Below, one piece after another: positions 7,685-16,748 of a stretch of DNA of 18,251 nt. A program made the position numbers and the translations under genes. How positions within the stretch are numbered: position 1 is the stretch's first letter; every line of letters begins with the position of its first letter. The DNA is taken from positions 1 through 18,251 of the forward strand of contig JACNKY010000182.1 in the NCBI GenBank assembly GCA_014381795.1, in the 5' to 3' direction. Source of the stretch: Pseudomonadota bacterium (GTDB lineage Bacteria; SAR324; NAC60-12). The notes below the pieces were generated by a model. It was not told where the DNA came from and ran no database searches. It saw nothing but the letters and a program-made list of their open reading frames with translations.

Positions 7685-8874
7685 TCGGTTGAAACAAAAA
7701 TTCTGTTCAGTTTCAAATCACTTCGGTCAAGCTTCAGACCCCATCCGGGGTCATCAGTCAATTTAATTTTTCCATTTTGGGGTAGGATTTCATTCTTAAA
7801 CATGTTTCCAAACACTGGAGGAAAGCTCAGGCAATCTTCACTGGTGTTAAGATACTCACAAAATGGACAGTGCGGTTGAGTGATGATAAAGTGATAACTG
7901 TACGCCCCGCTGCCGTGAGGCACTACAGGAATGTCATACGCAGCGGCCATTGCTGAAATGCGCAGCAATTCTGTCAATCCGCCGCACCACATGACATCTG
8001 GCTGGATGATGTCAACAGAGCGGGATTCGATTAACTTCCGGAATCCGTAACGAGTGTACTCATGTTCTCCCGAAGTCCAGCGCATCCATGGGACTCGTTC
8101 TTTGAGTAGTTTGTACCCGTCGAAATCATCCGGATGTAGAGCCTCCTCCAGCCAGTAAACACCGATCTCCCGGAGAGCATAGGCCAATTCGACTGCATAG
8201 GGCACATCAAGCGACATCCAGCAATCCGCCATTAATTGAAAATCAGGTCCAACTCGGTCTCGCATTTCACGAAAATGTTCCACATTAGCATTCAGACCCT
8301 CCTGTCGGTCTGCCGGACTGTGGGTAATTGGCATTTTCCCTCCGATGAACCCCGCCTCTTTAGCCACATCCGGCCGTATTCCTGTACAGTAAAGTTCAAT
8401 CTCTTCCCGTACAGCCCCACCGATCATTTTGTAAACGGGTTCCTGTCGCAGTAGGCCCAGAAGATCCCAGAGAGCCAAATCTACTGCACTTATTGCCCAG
8501 AGTGGCAAACCCTTACCACCATAATACCTGCTGGCCCAGAACATTTGGTCCCAGATGCGATTCAAGTCCCTTGGGTCTTTACCTACTATGAAACGCCGGA
8601 AGTGTTGCTCAATTATGTAACATGCTGGCGCACCACCTTGTCCAGTACTGATTCCGACCAAGCCATCCGAAGTTTCAATCTCTACGACGATACTCTTCAT
8701 CTCGTTGATGCCAAAGCTGGTACGGGATTGTTTGTACTCCGGATATGCTGACATCGGAGTTGCAATAAGGGTATCCACCAACCAGTGTCCCTGTTCACGG
8801 TCATGATAATCTCCTCCGCAACCAGGCTGTTCTAGGACATAAGCCCGGACATCAATGATTTTAACTTGTTTCAT
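7681..8874 (-). CDS. rhmD: L-rhamnonate dehydratase (RhmD-type, enolase superfamily)
   Basis: The 397-aa protein matches E. coli RhmD along its length. Shared features include GGDYHD at 20-25, the HW...IATPMSAY segment at 30-44, YKQSRTSFGIN at 47-57, YKMIGGAVREEI and GFIGGKMP. Metal ligands expected in the barrel are D217 (MADCWMS), E243 or E244 (WLEEAL) and E270 (TSGEHE). The catalytic His-Asp dyad is H320 (VVPHGS) and D293 (QPDVMWCGG). The enzyme removes water from L-rhamnonate to give 2-keto-3-deoxy-L-rhamnonate; relatives also accept L-lyxonate, L-mannonate or similar acids. AGAGGT lies just before the ATG, and the gene begins 9 nt after the SDR gene and overlaps the amidohydrolase. The family is certain; L-fuconate as an alternative substrate cannot be excluded. 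Confidence 0.92.
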   Translation of the reverse strand: MKQVKIIDVRAYVLEQPGCGGDYHDREQGHWLVDTLIATPMSAYPEYKQSRTSFGINEMKSIVVEIETSDGLVGISTGQGGAPACYIIEQHFRRFIVGKDPRDLNRIWDQMFWASRYYGGKGLPLWAISAVDLALWDLLGLLRQEPVYKMIGGAVREEIELYCTGIRPDVAKEAGFIGGKMPITHSPADRQEGLNANVEHFREMRDRVGPDFQLMADCWMSLDVPYAVELAYALREIGVYWLEEALHPDDFDGYKLLKERVPWMRWTSGEHEYTRYGFRKLIESRSVDIIQPDVMWCGGLTELLRISAMAAAYDIPVVPHGSGAYSYHFIITQPHCPFCEYLNTSEDCLSFPPVFGNMFKNEILPQNGKIKLTDDPGWGLKLDRSDLKLNRIFVSTE

Positions 8875-8883
8875 TTTACCTCT

Positions 8884-9636
8884 TCAATAAGTAGAACGTC
8901 CACCACTCAAATCAAAGACTCCCCCGGTGGTGAAGGAGTTTTCAGCGGAACAGAGCCAAGCCACCATCGAAGCAGCTTCCTCAACTTTCAAAAAACGATT
9001 GCGTGGAATTTTGCTCAACATATACTGAATGTGTTTTTCACTCATCTGTTCAAAAATCTGTGTTTTAGCGGCAGCCGGAGTAATGCAGTTTACCGCGATA
9101 TCATATTCGGCCAGCTCTTTTCCAAGCGATTTAGTCAAAGCGATTACTCCGGCCTTGGCCGCACTGTACGGACCCGCGTTAGGATTCCCATCCTTTCCAG
9201 CGACAGAGGCGACATTTACGATTCTTCCGTATTTTTGTTCAATCATTATCGGAGTCACGACTTGCAAGCAGTTGAAGACTCCAGTCAGATCAATATCTAT
9301 AACATTTTGCCATTCCTCTGGTGGATATTCCCACAGTTTACCTGAGGGACCGGCGATACCGGCATTGCAGATGAGAAGGTCAATGCTCCCTAGAGCATCT
9401 TGAGTTTTTCGGACGGCATTCCTCACGGAATCTAAATCGGTAACATCCATCACAATGGCTTCCACGTTGCCTTTTGAAGCAAGAATACTTGCGGTTTTGC
9501 GGACTAATGGTTCATCGCGATCCCAAAGGCAAACTGAAGCTCCTGAAGCAAGAAAGCGTTCTGCAATCGCTAGCCCGATACCCTGAGCACCACCGGTAAT
9601 CACAGCACGTCGGTTTTGGAGATCAATTTTATTCAT
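8884..9636 (-). CDS. SDR dehydrogenase, probable 2-keto-3-deoxy-L-rhamnonate/fuconate 4-dehydrogenase
   Basis: This 250-aa short-chain dehydrogenase has TGGAQGIG at 14-21, CNAG at 90-93, and S144, Y157, K161 (YSAAK) as catalytic residues. D39 (LWDRDE) points to NAD+. The C-terminal part, with ITPAAAKTQIFEQMSEKH, IQYMLSKIPRNRF and the ending FTTGGVFDLSGGRSTY, is characteristic of dehydrogenases that oxidise C4 of 2-keto-3-deoxy 6-deoxyhexonates to the 2,4-diketo acid. It lies directly upstream of the dehydratase in the operon, consistent with using that enzyme's product. An AGGT ribosome site is 8 nt before the ATG. The following step (hydrolysis of the diketo acid to pyruvate and L-lactate) has no gene in this window. 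Confidence 0.85.
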   Translation of the reverse strand: MNKIDLQNRRAVITGGAQGIGLAIAERFLASGASVCLWDRDEPLVRKTASILASKGNVEAIVMDVTDLDSVRNAVRKTQDALGSIDLLICNAGIAGPSGKLWEYPPEEWQNVIDIDLTGVFNCLQVVTPIMIEQKYGRIVNVASVAGKDGNPNAGPYSAAKAGVIALTKSLGKELAEYDIAVNCITPAAAKTQIFEQMSEKHIQYMLSKIPRNRFLKVEEAASMVAWLCSAENSFTTGGVFDLSGGRSTY

Positions 9637-9691
9637 GTAAATACCTGTTATTTAGGAACTAATTAATTTTTTTAATACTGAAAATTGAAGT

Positions 9692-9715
9692 GGGGAGTGT
9701 TTTTCAACACTCCCC
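9692..9715 (-). other. Intercistronic stem-loop with GNRA-type loop after the binding-protein gene
   Basis: A perfect 10-bp inverted repeat, GGGGAGTGTT and its complement, encloses a 4-nt loop that reads GAAA on the transcribed (minus) strand, a stable GNRA tetraloop. It lies 23 nt after the stop of the binding-protein gene and before the SDR gene. There is no U-run directly after it. A 3'-end stabilising or partially terminating element is more likely than a full terminator, as is common after binding-protein genes that must be made in excess. Confidence 0.7.
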
Positions 9716-9737
9716 GAATCACAAGGTTACACTTGCG

Positions 9738-10778
9738 TTATTTTGCAGATGCTTCCACGTTACCTTTGTTGTACACGGTGAAGGGTCCCATCAACACGCG
9801 CATGCCTTTGTCGCGGGTAGGATCCTTTTCAATCGTGTAGTAGCCCATCCTTCCGGCTTTGAAGGTTTCTCCAACAATGCCCTCAATCTGGTTTGTGGCC
9901 AGAAGATAAGTGGCATAATAAGAAAGGTAGCCTAAATCAACAAAACTCCAGAGAGCAAACTCAGGGGCACAACCGTTCATGGTGTAGCTCACCATTTCGG
10001 CCGGCAATCCCAAACCACTCACCTTGACTTTATCGCACAACCCTTCATCCTGCATTGCTTTTGCTGCTGCCGCAATTCCGACTGTGGTCGGGGCCATAAT
10101 CAACTTCAGGTTCGGATGTTTGTCCAGTAAAGCAAGTGCTTGGTTATAACTCTTTTCTGATTGATCATCGCCATAGACCAAATCAACCAGTTTAATCTTG
10201 GAATATTTAGGAGCCTTCAAGGCTTCCTTCATGGCAGCATTCCAAGCATTTTGGTTTGAGGCATCCGGTGACGCGGAAAGCACCGCAAATTCACCACCGG
10301 AGGGGCCGATAATATTCAATGCCATATCGGCCATTACCGTTCCTGTTTCATTGAAGTCCACCTGAGCGATGAACAATTGCTCGCCATCCGAAGATGGAAT
10401 GGGAGAGTCCCAGGTCACGACCGTCATACCCTTTGCACGAGCTTTCTTAGCTGCAGGAGCAATTTGGTCACCGGCATTGTTTGAGATCATAATACCATCC
10501 TGACCTTGTGTGGTTGCAGTGGTCAATATTTCAATCTGACCCGCAACGCTATTCTCCGGTGTTGGACCGAGAAACAACAGTTTGCCCGGATTCTTCATTT
10601 CTGAGTGGGCCTCCTTGGCGCCTTCGTTAGCCTGATCGAAGACCAATATGCCAAGAAATTTTGGCATCAATACCAAATCAGCCCTAAGGCCTTTTTTGGC
10701 GATAGTGTGCCCCATTGCAATGCTCCCAATGAGCATTGTAAACAATATAACAAGTGTTATTTTTTTACGATAAAACAT
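9738..10778 (-). CDS. rhaS: Rhamnose-type CUT2 ABC transporter substrate-binding protein (RhaS-like)
   Basis: This 346-aa exported protein has a Sec signal (MFYRKK, then a hydrophobic core, cleavage near residue 24-27). The periplasmic-binding fold carries [37 protein letters not shown] and [12 protein letters not shown]. RhaS-type C-terminal features are [17 protein letters not shown] and the ending [20 protein letters not shown]. It would bind L-rhamnose or a related sugar and deliver it to the two permeases encoded just upstream. A strong TAAGGAG site lies 5 nt before the ATG. The gene follows permease 2 after a 128-nt leader-like gap that holds an additional strong Shine-Dalgarno. The strong hairpin after the stop fits raised expression. 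The family call is firm and the exact sugar inferred. Confidence 0.88.
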   Translation of the reverse strand: MFYRKKITLVILFTMLIGSIAMGHTIAKKGLRADLVLMPKFLGILVFDQANEGAKEAHSEMKNPGKLLFLGPTPENSVAGQIEILTTATTQGQDGIMISNNAGDQIAPAAKKARAKGMTVVTWDSPIPSSDGEQLFIAQVDFNETGTVMADMALNIIGPSGGEFAVLSASPDASNQNAWNAAMKEALKAPKYSKIKLVDLVYGDDQSEKSYNQALALLDKHPNLKLIMAPTTVGIAAAAKAMQDEGLCDKVKVSGLGLPAEMVSYTMNGCAPEFALWSFVDLGYLSYYATYLLATNQIEGIVGETFKAGRMGYYTIEKDPTRDKGMRVLMGPFTVYNKGNVEASAK

Positions 10779-10827
10779 AACTTCTCCTTATTTTAGTGAT
10801 AAAAAATAAATGGATTAAAAAAACTTT

Positions 10828-10853
10828 TTATTGATTCATAGGCATTACCTCCT
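10828..10853 (-). promoter_or_regulatory. Orphan Shine-Dalgarno with a three-codon ORF in the binding-protein leader
   Basis: The minus strand has AGGAGGT at 10853-10847, then 7 nt later ATG AAT CAA TAA (10839-10828). This is a consensus ribosome site in front of a start-stop-like mini ORF, inside the 128-nt gap between permease 2 and the binding protein. A first ATG only 1 nt from the site is in frame and would give MPMNQ. It could be a ribosome standby or stalling site protecting the downstream message, or a relic. No larger ORF can use it. Confidence 0.4.
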
Positions 10854-10906
10854 CATTGCATAGAGATTTGATGATTGATACGAAAGTCTTACAGCCTTCA
10901 TTGCAG

Positions 10907-11875
10907 TTACTTTAGACGTTGGTTCCAAAAATCTTGAATCATTTTCTTCAAATTGGGGATCAATACCGAAAGGATTAACAAAACCCCGATAACCCCGGTT
11001 TGAACATGTCCCGTAATATTGCTTAATGACATCCCATTCCTTAAATAAAGCACAATCAGAATTGAGAGTATAACACCGTAGATACTTCCGGAACCTCCGA
11101 AAATGCTAACTCCTCCGAGTAGTACCATAGTGATGATGTCCAATTCAAAAGAGAGTCCCATGTCGCCTCGAACAGCGCCTAAACGGGCAGCGAATAGTAT
11201 CCCAGCCAATGCGGAAATGAATCCTGATGCTGTGAACAAAATCAATTTGACTCTGGATACGTTAATCCCGGAGTATAAAGCCACATTCTGATTAATACCG
11301 ATGATGTAAACATAACGGCCGAAACCGGTGAATTGTAGGATAATCAAGGCTAATATCAGCAATCCTAAGAATATAATTATCGAAAGGGGTATTGGCCCCA
11401 GAATCGGTTGCTGACCCAAAGACTCAAACCACGATGGAAATACACGAATTGAACGGTCTTCAACCAACACACGTGCCAAGCCTCTGAACCCGATCAACAT
11501 AGCTAATGTCACAACGAGAGAAGGCAGTTTGAACACCGTGATCCAGTAACCATTGAAGGCTCCGCCCATCGCCCCAATGACCAGGCACAATCCTAATGCC
11601 GGTATCATCGGAATTCCGGATTCCACCAACAAGCCCAAGGTACAAGCGGAAAGCCCCATCATTGAAGCCACTGAGAGATCGATTTCTGCATTCAGGATAA
11701 TAAAGACCATGATTAAGGCGACGATAATTTTTTCTATTGACAATTCGAACAAGTTGACCTGATTGTCAATACTCAGAAAGGATTCAGAATTGAGGGAGTT
11801 AACTAAGATGACGGATATCAGTATCAGGCTCAGGAATCCTTCCCAGCTTTTCAATTTATTCAAAACAATAGACAT
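10907..11875 (-). CDS. rhaQ: CUT2 sugar ABC transporter permease (RhaQ-like)
   Basis: This 322-aa integral membrane protein has about eight to nine hydrophobic segments. The CUT2 permease landmarks are present: [12 protein letters not shown] at 63-74 and [20 protein letters not shown] from residue 107, followed by [20 protein letters not shown] lies near the C-terminal third. It forms half of the membrane channel, pairing with the permease at 11895-12914, and is driven by the double ATPase. The gap to that gene is 19 nt with no clear ribosome site, which suggests coupled translation. The final gene-name choice between RhaP and RhaQ is by order only. Confidence 0.87.
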   Translation of the reverse strand: MSIVLNKLKSWEGFLSLILISVILVNSLNSESFLSIDNQVNLFELSIEKIIVALIMVFIILNAEIDLSVASMMGLSACTLGLLVESGIPMIPALGLCLVIGAMGGAFNGYWITVFKLPSLVVTLAMLIGFRGLARVLVEDRSIRVFPSWFESLGQQPILGPIPLSIIIFLGLLILALIILQFTGFGRYVYIIGINQNVALYSGINVSRVKLILFTASGFISALAGILFAARLGAVRGDMGLSFELDIITMVLLGGVSIFGGSGSIYGVILSILIVLYLRNGMSLSNITGHVQTGVIGVLLILSVLIPNLKKMIQDFWNQRLK

Positions 11876-11894
11876 TAAAGTTTTTTCAAGATAA

Positions 11895-12914
11895 TCAAGA
11901 GTTTGTATGTGACGTTTTTTTCAAACGATAATTACGAAAATGTTTCATAATAACACTGTCAGTTGCAACTGAAGTCAGAATTAACATTCCAAGCATGGCA
12001 TCTCTCCAGAATTCGCTTATCTGCAACCAGCGTATCAGACTGTTTTCCAGTAAATCGATCATGACAGCACCCAACACTGCGCCAAAAATACTTCCGGAAC
12101 CACCAAAGATATTGACACCACCTACAACTGCTGCAGCAACTGATTTGAGTTCGAGACCACTTCCGGCTACCACCGTAATATTTCCAAAACGAGCCAAGAA
12201 CATAAACCCGGTCAATCCGGCTAGCGCACCACATAAAACAAAGGCTGTAAATATTATTTTCTGATTTGGGAAACCTGAGTTTTTAGCTGCTTCTGGATTA
12301 GAGCCGACAGCATAGAGTTTTCTACCAAAAGATGTGTTACGCAGTATAAGTTGAAAGAGTATAACCACAACGAACATCCCTGCGACCATCAATCGAAGGT
12401 TCAAACGCTCGTAACTCAAAACATTGACCCTAGGCAAATCCAATAACCACTTAGGCAGATTGACTGTGAGAACGGTCTGGGCATCTGAATATTCTACGAG
12501 CAATGTTCGATACAGAGCCATCGTTCCTAAAGTGACAATAATGGCGGGAATACGGCAAAAGGCCACTAGGAAACCGTTGAAACTCCCCATCAAAGCTCCA
12601 ATTCCAATTGCCATGAAAATTGCGACAAGTGGTGTTATTTCATTGTTTTGAGAAAGATGCTGACCGACAAAGTAAGCTGTAAATCCCACCATGGAACCCA
12701 CTGATAAATCGATGTTACGCGTTAAAATCACCAAAGTCTGTCCGATTGCCAGTACACCCATGATGGCAACGCTCGTTGACACTCGGTTAAACAAACGTGC
12801 GTTGAGGTAATACTCAATTACAGTGGAAAAGAAAATCAAAACCACGAGTATGAGCAGTAGCAAGACCAACTCTCTCAATCTTTCAGGACGTAGTTTCCGT
12901 AATAGGTCGTTCAT
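11895..12914 (-). CDS. rhaP: CUT2 sugar ABC transporter permease (RhaP-like)
   Basis: This 339-aa membrane protein has a first helix at about 16-36 and roughly eight more segments. Diagnostic stretches are [12 protein letters not shown] at 66-77, [20 protein letters not shown] starting at 112, and [14 protein letters not shown] in the C-terminal third, all standard for ribose/rhamnose-type (CUT2) permeases. The start codon overlaps the stop of the ATPase gene by 4 nt (ATGA), so the importer subunits are made in a fixed ratio. It is clearly related to the neighbouring permease but divergent, as expected for a heterodimeric channel. The assignment as P rather than Q rests on gene order. Confidence 0.87.
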   Translation of the reverse strand: MNDLLRKLRPERLRELVLLLLILVVLIFFSTVIEYYLNARLFNRVSTSVAIMGVLAIGQTLVILTRNIDLSVGSMVGFTAYFVGQHLSQNNEITPLVAIFMAIGIGALMGSFNGFLVAFCRIPAIIVTLGTMALYRTLLVEYSDAQTVLTVNLPKWLLDLPRVNVLSYERLNLRLMVAGMFVVVILFQLILRNTSFGRKLYAVGSNPEAAKNSGFPNQKIIFTAFVLCGALAGLTGFMFLARFGNITVVAGSGLELKSVAAAVVGGVNIFGGSGSIFGAVLGAVMIDLLENSLIRWLQISEFWRDAMLGMLILTSVATDSVIMKHFRNYRLKKTSHTNS

Positions 12915-14431
12915 GAAAGGCCCATCTTCTGTCCCATCGCAAGGGACATGACTGATTCCTGAGTTGCTTCCCGACTTGCCAAAATTCCCATTTGCCGACC
13001 TTCCCGCATAATCAATATCCGGTCACTCATGGCCAATACTTCAGGGAGGTCTGAGGAAATGCAGATGATTGAGAGTCCATTCTCAGCCAATTCCTGTATC
13101 ATTGAATGCACCTCAGCCTTCGCTCCAACGTCAATCCCCCTAGTCGGTTCGTCCAGAATGATGATTTTTGGCTGGGTATTTAGCCATTTACTGAACATTA
13201 CTTTCTGTTGGTTACCGCCGGAAAGTTTACCAACTTCTTGTTCAAGCGACGGGGTTTTGATTTGTAAACGATTTTTGAACTCATTTGCTGTCTTTTTCTC
13301 CTTCTCTCTCTTAATGAGGCCGAAGCGGCTTAGATATCTGCTTAAAGACGGAAGTGTGATGTTTGAAGTTACAGACATTGGCATTGCCAGTCCCAACTGA
13401 TGCCGGTCCTCGGTCATGTAGGCGATTCCGAGTTTCTTTGCTGTTTGTGGGGAGTTAATTTTTACTATTTTATCTTCAAGCTCGATGCTTCCGGAATCGG
13501 CAGGATTGATACCGAACATTGCCATGCCAACATCAGTGCGGCGTGAACCGACAAGTCCGGCAAATCCAAGTATCTCTCCTTCATGTAACTCAAAACTGAT
13601 GTTGGAGAAAGTGGACACCTTCGATAGATTCTTTACTGAGCAAATGCGTTTACCATCTTCTCTAGTTTTCCTTGTTGCGTAGAACTGATTTACTTCCCGT
13701 CCAACCATCTCCCTCACGAGGCTTTCCTTGGTAACAGTGGAGATCGGTCTGGTAGAAATGTGTTTGCCATCACGCAGAACTGTGATCCGGTCTGCAATTT
13801 CAAAAACTTCTTCAAGCCTGTGACTGATGAACAAAAGGGCAACGTTTTTTTCTTGTTTGAGTTGCTTCGCCGTTCGGAACAGCTGTTTTACTTCATGGTC
13901 TGACAACGATGCAGTAGGTTCATCCATGATCAGTACTCTGACATCCAGCGAAATGGCTTTGGCAATTTCTACAGCCTGTTGAGCCGCAAGTGTCAATCCA
14001 CTTGCAGAATTTTGGACGTCAATGCGGACTCCCAAATCATTAAGTATATTTTCAGCTTCTTTGTACATCTTGTCCCAACGAACAAAAAATCCCTGATCTC
14101 GATGGCTGATAAAAATATTTTCTGCTACATCGAGGTCTGGAAACAGCAATGGTTCCTGATAGATTGCAGCAATGCCGTAGGCCTGAGCCTCTTGAGAATT
14201 GCTGATCTTGACAGGAGTTCCGGAAAGTCGCAATTCTCCTTGATCGGCCTGCTGGAGTCCAGTAAGAATTTTAATCAGGGTTGATTTACCAGCACCATTT
14301 TCACCGACAAGAGCATGTATTTCTCCTGGATACATTTTCAACGAAACGTCTTCAAGCGCTTGAGTCATATCAAAACGCTTCGAGGTGTTAAGTACTTCCA
14401 GAACGGGCTGATTAGAAGTTTTCAAAGTCAT
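12911..14431 (-). CDS. rhaT: CUT2 sugar ABC transporter double ATPase (RhaT/RbsA-like)
   Basis: This 506-aa protein has two ABC domains in tandem. The first has Walker [10 protein letters not shown] at 43-51, a degenerate signature [10 protein letters not shown] at about 143-152, Walker B VLIMDEPT at 166-173 and switch H204. The second has a degenerate Walker A (GLVGSRRTD at 292-300), the full signature LSGGNQQK at 403-410 and Walker B IIILDEPT at 423-430. The complementary degeneracy is normal for the RbsA/MglA/RhaT group and leaves composite sites. It powers import of the sugar caught by the RhaS-like protein. It is 23 nt after the mutarotase and overlaps the permease by 4 nt. A GAGA site precedes the ATG. 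The name RhaT here refers to the ABC ATPase of rhizobia, not the E. coli symporter. Confidence 0.9.
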   Translation of the reverse strand: MTLKTSNQPVLEVLNTSKRFDMTQALEDVSLKMYPGEIHALVGENGAGKSTLIKILTGLQQADQGELRLSGTPVKISNSQEAQAYGIAAIYQEPLLFPDLDVAENIFISHRDQGFFVRWDKMYKEAENILNDLGVRIDVQNSASGLTLAAQQAVEIAKAISLDVRVLIMDEPTASLSDHEVKQLFRTAKQLKQEKNVALLFISHRLEEVFEIADRITVLRDGKHISTRPISTVTKESLVREMVGREVNQFYATRKTREDGKRICSVKNLSKVSTFSNISFELHEGEILGFAGLVGSRRTDVGMAMFGINPADSGSIELEDKIVKINSPQTAKKLGIAYMTEDRHQLGLAMPMSVTSNITLPSLSRYLSRFGLIKREKEKKTANEFKNRLQIKTPSLEQEVGKLSGGNQQKVMFSKWLNTQPKIIILDEPTRGIDVGAKAEVHSMIQELAENGLSIICISSDLPEVLAMSDRILIMREGRQMGILASREATQESVMSLAMGQKMGLS

Positions 14432-14454
14432 AGTCTCTCATATGATTGAAGTCA

Positions 14455-14775
14455 TTACTCCATGTGCCACTGAAGCGGAAGTAAAAACGGGAAATTGATT
14501 TGAGTGTCCACATCTATTTTCATTATAGGTGTCATATATTCTCCCCACTTCTGGTTAATCTCACTTTGGTTGATGTGTGCAATGGTATTTTCCAAATCCT
14601 CAGTTTCAAAATATCCGAACAGCGTCAATCCATGCCGAAAAATCGAGTAATTTTTTACTCCGGACTCTTGAAGCATTTCTACCATTTCAGGCCAGATTTC
14701 CTCATGTCTTTTCTTGTATTCTTCCTCATATCCAGGTCTTACTTCCAGAACCCAGGCAAACGACGTATTGCTCAT
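14455..14775 (-). CDS. rhaM: L-rhamnose mutarotase, RhaM/RhaU family
   Basis: The protein has 106 residues from the ATG at 14775. It has the family landmarks VRPGYEEEYKKRHEEIWPEM with H24 and GVKNYSIF with Y43, and QKWGEYM with W77, where many members have WW. These enzymes interconvert L-rhamnose anomers, and some family members act on L-fucose or related sugars. An ATG two codons earlier (14781) lies only 1 nt from the AGGAG site, while 14775 lies 7 nt from it, so I chose the inner start. It immediately precedes the ABC ATPase gene, matching rhizobial rhamnose clusters where the mutarotase is tied to uptake. The family is firm; the preferred sugar is inferred. Confidence 0.87.
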   Translation of the reverse strand: MSNTSFAWVLEVRPGYEEEYKKRHEEIWPEMVEMLQESGVKNYSIFRHGLTLFGYFETEDLENTIAHINQSEINQKWGEYMTPIMKIDVDTQINFPFLLPLQWHME

Positions 14776-14834
14776 CTTCATTCTCCTCTACTGATTTGAA
14801 TCAATGGGAAGCATTATGTTTGCTTCTCAATTGC

Positions 14835-15698
14835 TCATTTTTTACGAGACTCCTGAATTCTATAAATTGAATCTGGATTCGGGGGTCTTGGGTAAGGCAT
14901 AATCATGTCCACATTTTCACAACGAGGTTGCAGGGTGTTTTTGCCAATCACGATTTTTTCTTCGTACTCTGAAAAATCACCATAGACTTCAAAATCAACC
15001 AACGGCCAGGCGTCTGCAGCAGCAAATTCAAATAGTAACAGCCTGCGTGGACGGTTTGAAAAATTCGGACTTGATCCATGAAGTGTTTTTACGTGATGAA
15101 AGCTCGCGGAACCGGCTTTACCTGTAATTTTGACAGCTGAAGTAATATCGATACCTTCATTTTTCAAGTCAACAGAACCACTGAAAATTCCATTATGGTG
15201 GTGGTTTAAGGTTTCCCCAAGATGACTTTGTGGAACCACCATCAAAGGAGCATTGTCTTCGTCAATATCGTCAATCATGATCCCCACTGCCAACAAATCG
15301 GGATTGGTGTGCGGATAAAACGCCCAGTCCTGATGCCAGTCCACAGCAGAGCCTCCATGAGCTGCTTTGATGTTGAGTTTGCTGTTCCGGAAGCGGACAT
15401 TTTCCCCAAGCAAAATTTTCAGCATCCGGAGTAATTTAGGATTCCTCACTGCCCGGCCAAATACCTCGCTCTGTTTGTGCGGAACTTTTATCCGCTGTAC
15501 GCGTGGAGAGACTGCCGAGTGGTCTTGTTCCAGATCGAATTTCGTGTCCGATTTCTGATGGCTTTTCGACTGTTCCACCAACTCGTTTGTTACCCGCTGG
15601 AATTCGGCAACCTCCCCTTTTTCAAATAATTCATTGACTACAACGAAACCCTGCTGTTCATAATCGTCTTTCAGGACATCCAGATTAGTTATTTGCAT
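14835..15698 (-). CDS. Phytanoyl-CoA dioxygenase (PhyH)-family Fe(II)/2-oxoglutarate oxygenase
   Basis: The ATG at 15698 gives 287 residues. Iron ligands are visible as H122 and D124 in VDWHQDW and H207 in KTLHGSS; R218 or R219 (NRPRRL) would hold 2-oxoglutarate. PhyH-family enzymes hydroxylate, and can so demethylate or otherwise break, small molecules using O2 and 2-oxoglutarate. The longer reading from 15806 adds 36 residues that lie inside the oxidoreductase gene in another frame and resemble no PhyH start, so I reject it. The chosen start still overlaps the oxidoreductase by 10 nt; GGGA lies about 10 nt before it. The context suggests work on a modified sugar before entry to the main route, but this is inference and the substrate cannot be read from sequence. 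Confidence 0.82.
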   Translation of the reverse strand: MQITNLDVLKDDYEQQGFVVVNELFEKGEVAEFQRVTNELVEQSKSHQKSDTKFDLEQDHSAVSPRVQRIKVPHKQSEVFGRAVRNPKLLRMLKILLGENVRFRNSKLNIKAAHGGSAVDWHQDWAFYPHTNPDLLAVGIMIDDIDEDNAPLMVVPQSHLGETLNHHHNGIFSGSVDLKNEGIDITSAVKITGKAGSASFHHVKTLHGSSPNFSNRPRRLLLFEFAAADAWPLVDFEVYGDFSEYEEKIVIGKNTLQPRCENVDMIMPYPRPPNPDSIYRIQESRKK

Positions 15699-16747
15699 TT
15701 TACTGTGTTCCCAGTTGAGATTGATTCGTACATTGCTTTCAGGACTTGAACAGTTTTTGATCCTACGACATGGTCTCCGCAGTTGCGGGCATGCCCCCCC
15801 CGACACAGAGTGATGAAACGGTTGACAGATTCCTGAGTGGAGTAAGAACCGTATCCCTCACCAAGTTCCATATTTTCAATCGCATCGTTTTCATCGAAAC
15901 GGCGGATTTGCAAACGCTCGCGGCCTTCCTCCACATCGAGTAACAACATACCTTCACTTCCGTAAACTTTGAGATCCAACTGCGGTGGACAGTGTTTAGG
16001 CAATCCAGCGGCACCTGAAATAGTTCCAGTAGCCTCTTGGGTGAAGCGCAGGACACCAGCATCGAAATAATCCGCACCGGTTGGAGATATGCCTGCTACC
16101 GCATGGACTGCTATGGGTTCAAGTCCTGTCACGAAAAACAAAGCAGCCAAAGCATGAGTCATTTGCCCCCATCCATAGCCGCCCGCCTGTTTTGGATCAG
16201 ACCAAGTTGAGGCCGCCGGTCTATACATATGGTTCTTAGTCTCCAACATTGGCTCACCACCGAATAAATCCATCAATGCTGAAGACATATGTAAAATAAT
16301 GTGCTTGATCTTGCCGATCTGACCATTTCGAATATGATCCGCCGCTAGTTCCATGTAGCGGGTATGGTTCAAACCATAAGGAGTCATTAAAATCTTTCCG
16401 CTTTGTTCCACCATTTTGCTCAAATCACAGGCCTCTTGAGTTTCGGTTGTCATAGGCTTTTCCACCAAAACATGACACCCGTTCTCCAGCGCAGTTTTCG
16501 CATGTTCAAAGTGGTATGTGTGCGGTGATGACACTATCACACCATCTGGATTCTGGGAATATACCTCATGGTGATTTTCAGTAACATGAGGAATATTGAA
16601 ACGGTTCTTGATGTGGTTAAGTTCTTCAACTCCTAGCCTTACAGCAGAAACCAGTTCAGCATTGGGGTTTTGCAAAACATGCGGGATGTGGAATTCGCAG
16701 GCCCACCATCCGGCACCGACAACGGCAATTCGTGCAGTTTCTTCCAT
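15689..16747 (-). CDS. Gfo/Idh/MocA-family oxidoreductase
   Basis: This 352-aa protein has an N-terminal Rossmann domain with VVGAGWWACEFH at 9-20, DGVIVSSPHTYHFEHA at 68-83 and CHVLVEKPMT at 91-100 (the EKP lysine K97). The C-terminal alpha/beta domain includes QAGGYGWGQMTHALAALFF, which carries the usual histidine of the family. Members oxidise or reduce sugars, inositols and sugar acids with NAD(P). The ATG has no Shine-Dalgarno; an upstream stop (TAA) lies 1 nt before it and belongs to a possible 20-codon leader ORF with a strong site, so translation may be coupled. It overlaps the PhyH gene by 10 nt, so the two probably act on the same compound. It is the first large gene of the operon. 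The substrate is unknown. Confidence 0.88.
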   Translation of the reverse strand: MEETARIAVVGAGWWACEFHIPHVLQNPNAELVSAVRLGVEELNHIKNRFNIPHVTENHHEVYSQNPDGVIVSSPHTYHFEHAKTALENGCHVLVEKPMTTETQEACDLSKMVEQSGKILMTPYGLNHTRYMELAADHIRNGQIGKIKHIILHMSSALMDLFGGEPMLETKNHMYRPAASTWSDPKQAGGYGWGQMTHALAALFFVTGLEPIAVHAVAGISPTGADYFDAGVLRFTQEATGTISGAAGLPKHCPPQLDLKVYGSEGMLLLDVEEGRERLQIRRFDENDAIENMELGEGYGSYSTQESVNRFITLCRGGHARNCGDHVVGSKTVQVLKAMYESISTGNTVKCK

Positions 16748-16748
16748 T

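Noticed and set aside
15699..15806. N-terminal extension of the PhyH-like protein by 36 residues
   Set aside because: It would overlap the oxidoreductase by over 100 nt, and its Cys/Arg-rich sequence is the other-frame reading of that gene. The inner ATG at 15698 gives a normal PhyH start.
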